Assembly: GCF_001612985.1 (NCBI RefSeq)
Contig: NZ_BDBM01000012.1
Location: 1-64,000, forward strand
Reading direction: 5' to 3'
DNA: 64,000 nucleotides
From: Nocardia gamkensis NBRC 108242
GTDB lineage: Bacteria > Actinomycetota > Actinomycetes > Mycobacteriales > Mycobacteriaceae
A program made the translations under genes and the position numbers. Every line of letters starts with the position of its first letter. The first letter of the stretch is position 1. The notes under the pieces were generated by a model that worked only from the letters and a program-made list of their open reading frames with translations, was not told the origin of the DNA and ran no database searches. This document shows positions 37,607 through 49,770 of this stretch, piece by piece.

Positions 37607-40600
37607 GCGGGATCGACCTGGACAGCTTCGCCACCACCCTGCGAGCCGAGGACCCGGTGGTGCGGGACCACCGGGTGCACGGTGTCCGCATCCTGCCGGG
37701 CGTGGTGTATCTCGACATGATCCTGCGTGCGGCGATGGCCGCGGGTTACCGGCCCGGCGACCTGACGATCCGGGAGGCGTTGTTCCAGCGTCCGGTGGCC
37801 CTCGGTGACGACGGCGCGGTGCGCATCGCGTTCCGGGTCGATCGCCCGACCGGCCGCATCGCCATCGACGTGCAACGCTTGGACGCGGCGGGCCTGCCCG
37901 TCGGGCCGAGCGAGCCGGTCGCGGAATGTGTTGTGCTGCATGATGATTCGTCCGCCGAGCCGCCCGGAATCGAGGTGGCCGGGTTCCGGGCGTCGGCGCG
38001 GGCGCGCGGTATGGCCGAGATGTACGCCCAGAGCGGCAGCAGGGGTATCGAGCATCGCGACTTCATGCGCGCCACAGGACATTTCGACCGCCGCGGCGAC
38101 CTGGTCACCGCGACACTGGGTCTCGGCCCCGAGGCGGCCGCGCATCTGCCCGGATTCCTGCTGCATCCCACGTTCCTGGATGCCTCCACGATCGTGCCGT
38201 TCATCGACCCGCATCGCCTCGGCGTGGACGACGACAGCGCGTTCATCCCGATCTACTTCGGTGACGTGCGCGCTTGGCGGGCCACTCCCGGGGAGGTCTT
38301 CGTACGAGCCACGGTCCGCGGAGGCGGGCATCGCGGAGACCTGCTCGAAGCCGAGGTAGCCGTCTACGACCGGGACGGATCGCCGGTGGTCGGCTATCGG
38401 CTGACATCCAAGCGGGTGCGCGGCAACGCGGACATTCAGCGGTTGCTGACACCGCCGGAGTCGACATCCCCGCCGCGACCGACCGCTTCCACCCATGTGG
38501 CCGTTGCCTCCGGTGATCCGCGTGCGGTGATCACCGCCGACTTGGCTGCTCTCGTCGCGAGCGAACTCGGCGCCGATCCCGCCGGCATCGCGACGGATGT
38601 GGGGTTCTACGAGCTCGGCCTGGATTCCGGGCGCCTGCTGCGGTTGACCGCGGAGCTGGAGGCGCGGGTCGGCGAGCCGCTCTATCCGACGCTGCTGTTC
38701 GAGTACCAGACCATCGAGGCGCTCGCCGGACATCTCGCCGACACCGTCGGCACGAATTACCGGCCCCATGACGCCACAACGGCACATCCCGACCCGGCCA
38801 CAGATTCCGTTGAAACTACTTTGTTCACACAGGAATTCGCCACGAGCGCACGTACCGTCGTGGCGGTCACAGCCGGCCAGACCTCCGGCCCCGCCGCGAC
38901 GCCTGCTCCGGCAGACTCCCGTCTGCCGGACTCGGCCTCCGCATCCGATGACGACCCCGCGGCGATAGACGACCTGCTCACCTTCGGCTTCGATTGGGAA
39001 CCCGATACCACCACACACGCGCCTCACGAACCGGCCGGTCTGCTCGTCTTCGACACCGCCGACCACCCGTACCCGCACGACGCGACCGTCCGGGTTCGGC
39101 CGGGCCGCGAGTTCGTCTCCGGCGCGGATGCTTTCCTTGTCGACCCGGCCGACGCACACCATTTGGAGCTGCTGGTCACACAGCTGACGGCCCGGCGGCT
39201 GCGCTTCGACGCCGCGTTGTACCTGTGGCCCGAGGCGATGCCGGACACCGACCCGCAGACGTTGATCGAGCGGGTGTACCTGCCGCTGCGCGACCTGTTG
39301 CGCGCGGCGGCGCGGGTTTCCGAATCGCCGGTGCGCCGGGTGCTCGCTATCACGCCCGCGACACCCGCGGGTGAAGCGAGTTGCGCACTCCTGGGTGGTT
39401 TGGCGCGCACTGTGCGGCTCGAGCAGCCGCAACCGCTGCTGCGGGCCGTGCGGCGCGATCCCGCCGGTGCGCTCGGCGATCTCGTGGCCGCCGAGCTGGG
39501 CATCGATGAACGCGACCCCGACACCGAGATCCGCTACCACGGCGGACGACGCCAGATCCGTCGGGCACGCCTGCTCGCCGACGCCACACCGAGTTCCGGT
39601 GCCGCGGTGCTGCGCCCGGGGTCGGTGGTCGTCATCACCGGCGGATTCGGCGGTATCGGAAGGCATCTGGCCCGCCGCCTCGCTGCCGACTACGGCGCGC
39701 GACTGGTCCTGGTGTCGCGCCGTCCGCTCGACGCGGCCGCCGCCGGGCTGCTCGCCGAACTCGGCGACCTCGGTGCGGAAGCCGTGCCCGTGCGCGCCGA
39801 CGTATCCCTGGCTTCGGACGCCGAACGCATCGCCGCCATAGCCCACGCCACCTTCGGACCGGTCGATGTGCTCTACCACGGTGCGGGACAGTTGCGCGAC
39901 GGGCTGCTGTCGAGCACCGGCCGCGACGACGCGCAATCCGTTCTGGCGCCGAAGGTCTACGGCGTCGAGTACTTGACGCGAGCGCTGCCGGAGGCCCGGC
40001 TGACGGTGTTGTTCTCCTCGGTCTCGGCGGTGCTGGGCAATCCCGGGCAAGCCGATTACGCGGCGGCCAACCGCTATCTGGACGTCTTCGCCGAACAGCG
40101 CGATCGGGCCGGCAGCCGGACGATCAGCGTCGGCTGGCCGCTGTGGGCCGAGGGCGGCATGCGCCCGCCCGCCGAGCAGATCGCCGCGCTGCGGCGGGCC
40201 GGTGCCGGATTGCTGCCCACCGCGACCGGAATCGATCTGCTGTTGTCGTGTGCCACGCTCGACCGCGCGCAACTAGCGGCGGTATGGGGCGAGCCCGAAG
40301 CTCTGCGGGCGCGACTGCAACCGGCAGCCGCGTCCACCGCCCCTGCCGCCGAGCCGGTACCGGGCGACGAGCACCGCGCGCCTGTCGAGGAACCCATCGC
40401 GATCGTCGGCATCAGCGGCCGTTATCCGGACGCCGACGACATCGAGGAGTTCTGGCGCAATCTGCGCGACGGGCATGACGCGGTGCGCCCGGTCCCCGCC
40501 GAACGCTGGTGGCTCACCGCCGTCCAGGGCACTCCCGGCGCGCCGCCGATGATCGGCGGATTCGTGCGCGACGTGGGCGGTTTCGACCCTCAGTTCTTCC

Positions 40601-43600
40601 GGATCCCGCCCGTCCAGGCGCCGCTGCTGGACCCGCAGGAGCGCTTGTTCCTGCAGCACGCGTACGCGGCGCTCGAGCACGCCGGCTACCACCACACCGA
40701 TCCGGCCGTGCGGGCACGCCGCGTCGGTGTGTTCGTGGGCGCCACCTGGAGCGACTACCGGCTGCTCGGGGTCGCGGCCACCCGTGACGGCGATCCCGTC
40801 GCGGTGGCCTCGATCCCGTCGTCCATCGCCAACCGCACCTCCTACACCCTCGGCCTGCGCGGCCCGAGCCTCACCGTGGACACCGCGTGCTCGGCGTCGC
40901 TGACCGCGCTGCATCTGGCGCGGCGCAGTCTGCTGGACGGTGAATGCGACGCGGCGATCGTGGGCGGGGTGAATCTGCTGCTGCACGAAGACAAATTCCT
41001 GCTGCTGCACAGCCTGGGCATGATGTCCGACAGCGGCCGGTGCCGGCCCTTCGCCGCCGGCGCCGACGGCTATGTCCCCGGCGAGGGCGTCGGCGCGCTG
41101 TATCTGAAGCCGCTGTCGGCAGCCCGCGCCGACGGCGACACCATCCACGGCTTGATTCTCGGCAGCGCGGTCAACCACGGCGGGCAGACCTCGGGATACA
41201 GCGTGCCGCATCCCGGGGCGCAAGCCGAGGTGATCGGCGAGGCCCTGCGCGCGGCCGGGGTCGACCCCGCCGCGATCGACTACCTCGAGGCGCACGGCAC
41301 CGGGACACCGCTCGGCGATCCGATCGAAATCGCCGGGTTGGCGGCGGTGTTCGGCAGGTCCGGGGGCAGCGGTCGCTCCCGCGCACTCGGGTCCACGAAG
41401 TCGAACATCGGCCATTTGGAAGCGGCCGCGGGCGTCGCGGGCCTGACCCGGGTGCTGTTGCAGATGCGCCACGGCCGAATCGCGCCGACGCTGCACACCG
41501 CACAGGTCAACCCGGCCATCGCGTTCAACTCGGTGCCGTTCCACCTGCCACGGGAATTGGAGGATTGGCCACGCCGCACCGTCGACGGCGTCGCGGTGGC
41601 GCGGCACGCGGGCATCAGCGCGTTCGGCGCGGGCGGCGCCAACGCCCATGTGGTGCTCGCCGAATTCGTCGACGACCGGATTGCCCCGGCCGGGACGGGG
41701 GAACCCGAGATCTTCGTGCTCTCGGCGCGCACCCCGGAGCGGTTGCACCGCTACGCCGAGACCATGGCGCGGCACTTCCGCACCCTCGATCCCGCGGACT
41801 TCCTCGACGCGTTGCGCACCTTGCAGGTGGGCAGGCCCGCACTGGCACACCGTCTCGCGGTGGTCGCCTCCTCCCCGGTGGAGGTGGCCGACGCACTCGA
41901 CCGGTTCCGCACCGGCCAACGCGGTCCGGTGGTCACCGGAACCGTCGACGCACAAACCCAGCCGCTGCTCGCGTCGGCGACCGACGACCAGGAACTGGCC
42001 CGCCGGTGGGTCGCGGGCGCCGACATCGATTGGCGCGGGCGCGGCGGCCCGCGGCGCCGGATCCCGTTGCCCGGCTACCCGTTCGAACGCACCGACTACT
42101 GGATCATCGCGCCGCCGCGCTCGGGCTTCGACACCGCGGTGCGGCGATTCGAGGCGGCGCTGCAGCCCACCGGCATCGTGGAGCCCGGTCGAGCCGAACT
42201 CGGCCGTTACGCGGCGATGCTGCTGTTCGCCACGCTCGCGGGCATGGGGCTCACTGCCGGGGAGTGGACTCAGGAATCCTTGGACGCGCGCCTGGGAGTG
42301 CGACCGGGGTTCGATCGGCTGCGCACCAGCTGCCTGGACATCCTGCACCGACACGGCCTCGTGCGCCGGCACGACGACCGGTTCGAGGTCCCCGGCCCGC
42401 CACCCGGCACCGGCGGGATGCGCGCCGACCTGCTGGCCCGCTTCCCGGAAACCGCGCCCTACGTGGCATTGCTGGATACCTGCCTCGCGGCGTATCCGCG
42501 CGTGCTGCGCGGGGAGCTGTCCGCGACGGAGGTGCTGTTCCCCGGCGGCGACCTCGCATTGGTGGGCGCGATCTATCGAGGCAACGCCGCCTACGACTTC
42601 ACCAACGGCTTGCTCGCCGAATTGGTGGCGGCGGTCGCGCAGCGGCCCGGTGACACGCGGCCGCTGCGGATCGTGGAAATCGGGGCGGGAACGGGCGGTT
42701 CCACGCACGCGGTGCTCGACGCGCTCACCGCGCGCGGGATCGCGTTCGACTATCACTACACCGACGTCTCGCACAGTTTCCTCACGCACGGACGGCGCAC
42801 CTTCGGCACGCGCGAGAACCTGCGTTTCGCGGTGCTGGATATCGACGCCGATCCGGTCGCGCAGGGATTCTCCGCGCACGAGGCCGACCTGGTGCTGTGC
42901 GCCAACGTTCTGCATGCGACGCGGTCGATCGACGCGACCCTGCGCAACATCCGGCGGTTGCTGGCGCCCGGCGGTGTGCTCGCGTTCACCGAGGCGACCA
43001 CGGACCTCGAAGTGCTCGCGCTGACCTTCGGGCTGCTGGAGGGCTGGCACGGCTACCGCGATCCGGAGGCGCGTATCCCGCACTCCCCGTTGCTGTCCGA
43101 GTCACAATGGCAGGCCGCGCTGTCCGCGGCGGGATTCTCCGGAGTCCGTTCGTGGGGTCCCGGGCTGTCGGCGGACGAGGAGCCGAGTTTCCGGCTGCTG
43201 GCCGCGGTCAGCGCCACCGCGCCCGCCGCTGCGCAGGCCGCTCCCGTTGTCGCCGCACCGGCCACGACCGCGCAGCCTTCTCTCGCGGTCACCGCCGAAC
43301 CCACCGCCCGTGCGCCGCTCCCCCCGGGGGTGGCAGCCGAGTCGGATTCCGTTACGCAACGCCACTTCGCGGCCGAGCCGGCGGCCGCCGCGCAGCCCCA
43401 TTTCGCGGCGGCCGCTGCACCGGCCGCCGTTCGGCAGCCCGAACCTTCGACCCTCGAGCAACAGCTCGCCGCGGTGAGCGCATCCGCGCAGCCCGGCGAT
43501 GCTGCGGCGCTGGAGGCCGAACTCGTCGCCATCGTCGCCGACGGACTGGGTGTGGCGCGCGGCGAGGTGCGCGCGGACTTGCCGTTGTCGGAGTACGGGG

Positions 43601-46600
43601 TCGATTCCATTCTGGCGGTGAAGATCATCGACCGGGTCAACGCCCGCTACGGCTCGGCGCTGCGCCCCACGGTGGTGTTCGACCATCCGTCGGTACGACT
43701 GCTCAGCGCTCACCTGGCCGGACAAGGAGCCACGGCGGCGAGCGCGTCGGCGGCACAGAGGCCCGCCCGGACATCTCCCGTCTCGAACACGGCGCCGTCG
43801 GGCGCCCGAACCGTCGCTGCGCAGCCCGCGCAGTCCAGCGAGAGGTCGGCATCGATGGACGTCGCCATCATCGGCATGTCCGGGCAGTTCCCGGGCGCGG
43901 CGAACCTCGAGCAGTTCTGGCGCAATCTCGCCGATGGCCGCGACTCGGTGACCGAGGTTCCCGCCACGCGCTGGCCGATCGCCGACTACTTCCGGGCGGG
44001 GCAGGTGACCCCGGGCAAGACCTACTCCAAGTGGGGCGGATTCCTCGACGGTGTCGAGGAGTTCGATCCGGCGTTCTTCGACCTGGTGCCCGCCGAAGCC
44101 GACTACATGGACCCGCAGCAGCGGCTGTTCCTGGAGCACAGCTGGCTGGCGCTGGAAGACGCCGCCATCGACCCGAAGTCGTTGCGGCGCACCCGGTGCG
44201 GAGTGTTCGCCGGGTCGCCGGGGTCGGACTACGCCAACCTGCTGCGCAACCGCGGAGCGGCCGGTTCCCACCACATGTTCACCGGCAACAGTCCGGCCAT
44301 CCTGCCCGCCCGGGTGGCCTATCACCTCGATCTCACCGGTCCGTGTCTGGGGCTGGACACCGCCTGTTCCTCGGCGCTGGTCGCGTTGCACCAGGCCTGC
44401 CGCAGCCTCGCCGCGGGCGAGTCGGAGCTCGCGCTGGCCGGGGGGGTCGCGGTGTTCGTGACGCCCGAGTACCACCTGCTCGCCTCCTCGATGGGCATGC
44501 TGTCGCCGCGTGGCCGATGCGCGAGCTTCGACGCGGGCGCCGATGGTTTCGTGATCGCCGAGGGCGTCGGCGTGGTGGTGCTCAAGCCGCTGGCCGCCGC
44601 CGAACGCGACGGCGACCCCATCCACGGGGTGATTCGCGGGATCGGCATCAATCACGACGGCCGCACCAATGGCATCACCGCCCCGAGTGTGCGTTCGCAG
44701 ACCGAACTGGAACTGGCGGTGTATCGCGACGGCGGGATCGATCCGTCCACCATCGGTTACGTCGAAACGCACGGCACCGGAACGCGTTTGGGTGACCCGA
44801 TCGAGATCGAGGCGCTCACCGCCGCCTTCCGGCGCTACACCGGCGCGGTCGGCGCCGTGGCGGTGGGGTCGGTGAAATCGAACATCGGGCACGCTTCGCA
44901 TGCCGCGGGCATGGCGAGCCTGTTCAAGGTGCTGCTGGCCATGCGCGCCGGACAGCTGCCGCCCTCGCTGCATGTCGATTCGGTGAACCCGCTGCTCGGA
45001 TTGGACGAGTCGCCGTTCTTCGTCAACACCGAACTGCGCGTGTGGAACAGCGCACCACGGCGGGCCGCGATCAGTTCCTTCGGTTTCAGCGGCACCAACG
45101 CGCACGTGGTGGTGGATGGCGCACCGGAGCCGGTGACGGCCCGCCGTGACCTATCGGGCGGCCCGCAGCTGGCGGTGCTCTCGGCCCGCAGCGCGACGAG
45201 CTTGACCCGGATGGCACGGTCGCTGCGCAGGCACCTGGCCGCGCATCCGGAGCCGGCACCCGCGGACATCGCGCGCACGCTGGCATTCGGGCGCGCCGGT
45301 TTCGAGCATCGGCTCGCCGTGGTCGGAGACTCCGTGGACGCGATCGCGGCGCGGCTGGCCGCTTTCGCCGAGGGCGACCGTCCGGCAGGCGTCTTCACCG
45401 GAACCGTCGACACCCCGTCCACGGACCGGGCCGAAGCCATCGTGCTGGACGACCCGGTAGCAGCAGCACGGCAATGGGTCGAGGGTGGACATGTCGAACA
45501 CTCGGGCTGGATCGACCCGGCCGCGCGCCGTATTCATCTGCCCGGTTACGAGTTCGACCGAGAAAAATGCTGGGCGCCGGAGGTGAGTGGTCCATCTTCG
45601 TCCGCCTACGACGCTGGGCGCTTCCACGATGTTGCCGGACCGGTGAGAGTCTCGAAGCCGGCGGTCGCCGCCGATTTCGCAGGCGCCCCCGAACCAGCAG
45701 GGGCTTCCCACCCGGCCGGCGTCCACGAACCTCAGCGCATCGGTGAGCCTCGGGAAGTTGCCGAGCCCCGGACAGGTGCGGCAACGCACCGCGCCGCGTT
45801 GGCGTCGACCGACGCGGTGCCGCAAGCGCTGCGTGTAGGCGAGACTGCCCCCGCACCGGCGGCACCCGAGACGAGGGCACTCTATGGCACTTCGGCACCG
45901 CGACAGACCGCCGAAATCTACCTCAAAGGTCTACTCGCCCAGTACTGCCGACTCGACCCGCAACGGATCCGCACCCGCATTCCTTTGCAGGACTATGGCA
46001 TCGATTCGGTGCTGATCAGCAAGATGAACGACCGGCTGGAATCCGATTTCGGTCCGCTGCCGAGCACCCTGTTCTTCGAATATCAGACCGTCCGCGACCT
46101 CGCGGGCTATCTCGCCGACGAGCACTCGCCGCGCGTGGCCGCCCTCACCGCCGAACCCGCTCCCGTGACGCCGTCACCCGCCGGCGCACCCGGGGCAGCG
46201 CACACGGTTGCTTCGGAAAGCGTTGCTGCCGAATCCGCCGAGCCGATCCTCGACGATGCGCACGATTCCGAGGACATCGCCGTCATCGGCATGGCGGGCA
46301 AGTTCCCGATGGCGGGCACGGTCGAGGAGTTCTGGGCCAACCTGAGCGCAGGTCGCGACTGCATCGTCGAGGTGCCGGCGCAACGCTGGGATCACCGCGA
46401 ATACCTGTCCGAGGATCCCGACGAGCCGGGCACCACCTACGCCCGCTGGGGTGGGTTCCTCGACGACGTGGACAAGTTCGACGCCCGCTTCTTCGGCATC
46501 ACGCCCAAAGACGCCGAGGAGATGGACCCGCAGCAACGGTTGTTCCTCGAAACCTCTTGGACCGCACTGGAAGACGCGGGTTACTCGCCGGAGCGGGTGC

Positions 46601-49600
46601 GCCGCAGCGCCGCGGCCCGCGGCCTGCCCGATGCCGGGGTCTTCGCCGGCGTGGGCTACGCCGAGTATCAGGCATTCGTCGGTGTGCCGATCTCGGGCTA
46701 TTTCGCGGTGGCGAACCGGGTCTCCTACCACTTCGGCTTCAACGGCCCGAGTCTCGCGGTCGACACGGCGTGCTCGGCATCGCTGACCGCGCTGCATCTG
46801 GCTTGTGCGAGCCTGCGCCGCGGCGAAGCGGCCTACGCGCTGGCCGGCGGGGTGAACGTGTCGATCCACCCCGGCAAGTACCTGCTGCTCGGCTACGGCC
46901 GCTGGGCCTCCACCGACGGCCGCTGCCGGTCGTTCGGCGCGGGCGGTGACGGCTACGTGCCGGGCGAGGGTGTGGTCACTCTCGTGCTCAAACCGTTGCG
47001 GCACGCGCGCGCCGACGGTGACCGCGTCTACGGCGTGATCCGCGGCAGCACCCTCAACCACGGCGGGCGCACCAACGGGTTCACCGTCCCCAACCCGGTC
47101 GCTCAGGCCGACCTCATCGGCCGGGCCCTCGACGCGGCCCGCGTCGACGCGGGCGACATCGGCTACGTGGAAGCCCACGGCACCGGTACCGCGCTGGGTG
47201 ATCCCATCGAGATCGCGGCGCTGACGAAGGCGTATCGCCGCTCGACGTCCGCGAGTGGCTATTGCGGCATCGGCTCGGCGAAATCCGGTGTGGGGCATCT
47301 GGAAGCGGCGGCGGGCGCGGCGGGCGTGGTGAAGGCGCTGTTGCAGCTGCGCCACGACACCATCGCGCCGAATCTGCACAGCGACCCGCCGAACCCGGGA
47401 ATCGACTTCACCAAGACTCCGTTCCGCGTCATCGACCGGCCCACGCCATGGCCGCGGCCCGCCGACGGCAGGCCCCGCGTCACCGCCGTCAGCTCGTTCG
47501 GTGCGGGAGGCTCGAACGCCCATGTGATCCTCACCGACGCCGAACCCGTCGCGCCGACTGCCGAAGACGGGCGACCGAGGATCGTGGTGTTGTCCGCCCG
47601 CGACGCCGACCGGCTCGCCGAACTGGCCGCACGCACCGCCGACCGGCTGCGCGAGCATCCGCTTGCGCTGCCCGACGTGGCGTGGACGCTGGCCGTGGGG
47701 AGGGCCACATTCGAGCATCGCCTCGCGGTGGTGGCCACCTCCACGGCCGAACTCGTGGAATTGCTCGACAGCACAGCCGATTCGAGCGCACCTGCACCGG
47801 CCGAAGGCCTGCTGGTCTTCCGCGGGGTGGCCCGCACCCACCGCGACCTCGACGAGTTGCCCGGCGAGTCGGATGCCGAGCGCGCCGAGGTGGGCGCGCT
47901 GCTGCGCTCCGGCAATCTGCCGCGGGTCGCCGAGTTGTGGGCCGGCGGGTGGACCGTGGACTGGGAACAGGGTTACGGGCGGCCGTTCGGCCGGATCGTG
48001 AGCCTGCCCGGTTATCCGTTCGCGCGGCGCAGGTACTGGATCGTGCCCGAGGACTACCAGCGGCGCACCGACCCGGCGCCGCAGGTGGTCGCGAAGACAG
48101 TGGTCGCGCGGGAAACCGAACCGCCATCGGCAGATCGGCGCAACGGACACTCCACGAACGGCGCAGCGCACCGAGACACACCGGTGCCCGCCGAACCGGT
48201 GCAGACACCCCTCCAATCGGTCGCCCCCGAGCCGTCCGGCGACGAATTCGACAGCGCGTTGCGCGATCGGCTCGCCGAGCACATCCGCGACATCTTCGCC
48301 GATCTGACCAAGACCGATCCGGCCGATCTCGACCTCGACGCGGATTTCACCGACTTCGGGTTCGACTCGGTGGCCACCGTCCGGATGCTCAACCGGCTGA
48401 TGAAGCACTACGACGTCAAGATCCCGGCGGAATCGACCGAGCTGTATCCGACCATCGCGTCGCTGTCGCACCATCTGGTGGCCGAGGGCATCATCACCGG
48501 CGCGGCACACGACGCCCCGCGCCCGACCGCCGTCAGCGCGGCCACCGCGACCCAGCAGGACATTCCCGCGGTGACCATGGACGCCCCGATCCCGGTGCGA
48601 TCTGTCTTCATCACCGGCGTGACCGGTGTGCTGGGCGGCAAGCTGCTGCACGATCTGCTCACGCGCACCGACGTGCGGGTGACCTGCCTGGTGCGCGGCA
48701 AGACCGTGGCCGTGGCCGAGCAGCGGATCAAGCACTTCCTGGCCACCTACGATCCGGACGCGACCCTCGAGCGGGCATTCGCCGAGCGCGTCACCACCGT
48801 GCTCGGCGACGTCTCCAGCGAACGGCTCGGCCTGGACGAGGACACCTGGCACAAGCTCGCCGACGAGGTGGACCTGACCATCCACGCCGCCGGCCGCACC
48901 ACCCTGGTCACCTTCTACGACGCGCTGGCCCCGATCAACGTCGAAGGCACCCGTCGCGCGGTGGACTTCGCGCTGCGCTCACGCGGCAAGTACCTGATGT
49001 ACGTGTCGAGCTTCAGTGCGCTGGGTGACCGGCTCAACTTCAACAACCCGCCGTTCACCGAGCGCGATCTCGAACTGGGCCAAGGCTACGACCATCTGCC
49101 CTACCAGCAGACGAAGTACGAGTCCGAGAAGCTGATCCGGGCGGCGAGCGAGCGCGGACTGCTGTGGGACATCGTGCGCCCCGGCAACATCATGGGCGAC
49201 AGCCGCACCGGCCGGTACCCGTTCTCCGAGGTCAGCGTCAAAGGCGCGTACTACGACATCCTCAAGACGATGATCGAGACCGGCGAGACGATGCTGACGC
49301 CGGTGCACTGGGACATCACCCCGGTCGACTACGTCAGCGCCGCGATCGTGCACATCGCCCTGCACCGCCCCACCTACCGGGAGATCTACCACCTGACCAA
49401 CCCCGATATCCGGCGCTACTACGACGTGGTCCGCTATGTCCAGCGCGCAGGCTACGAAGTGGATCTGGTGCCGCTCGAGGAATTCCATCGCCGCGCCACC
49501 GACCGGCAGATCTACCGGCTGGGCAGCGACGAGGTCTACGACAGCCAGACCCTGGAGATGTTCAAGTACGGCATCGAGCTGTTCGGCACCATCCACTACG

Positions 49601-49770
49601 AAGAAAGCTCCTACGCCGACTGCGCCTACACCCGGCGGGTGCTCGGCGCCGCGGGCATCGACTGTCCGCCGACCGAGGATCTGGTGCGGGTGTATCTGGC
49701 GCACTGCGCCGAGGTGGGATACATTCCCGCGCCGCGCGGGGCCGAGCCGGCCGCGGAGGTGCTGCGATGA
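37603..49770 (+). CDS. Trans-AT type I polyketide synthase, end of module 5 to module 8 with thioester reductase
   Basis: This 4,055-residue PKS contains no acyltransferase. It opens with a dehydratase-like domain (H23 in HxxxGxxxxP, D193), then ACP (Ser342) and KR (about 675-850), which complete module 5 begun by KS5 of the upstream protein. Module 6 is KS (Cys1096), C-methyltransferase (SAM motif near 1690) and ACP (Ser2002). Module 7 is KS (Cys2255) and ACP (Ser2802). Module 8 is KS (Cys3057), ACP (Ser3589) and a thioester reductase from about 3668 (GVTGVLGG; Y3834/K3838). KS-DH-ACP-KR order and bare KS-ACP modules are hallmarks of trans-AT systems. The start overlaps the upstream stop as ATGA. 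The frame is open upstream inside the previous gene, but that part is only a shadow. Reductive release would give an aldehyde or alcohol. Confidence 0.93.
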
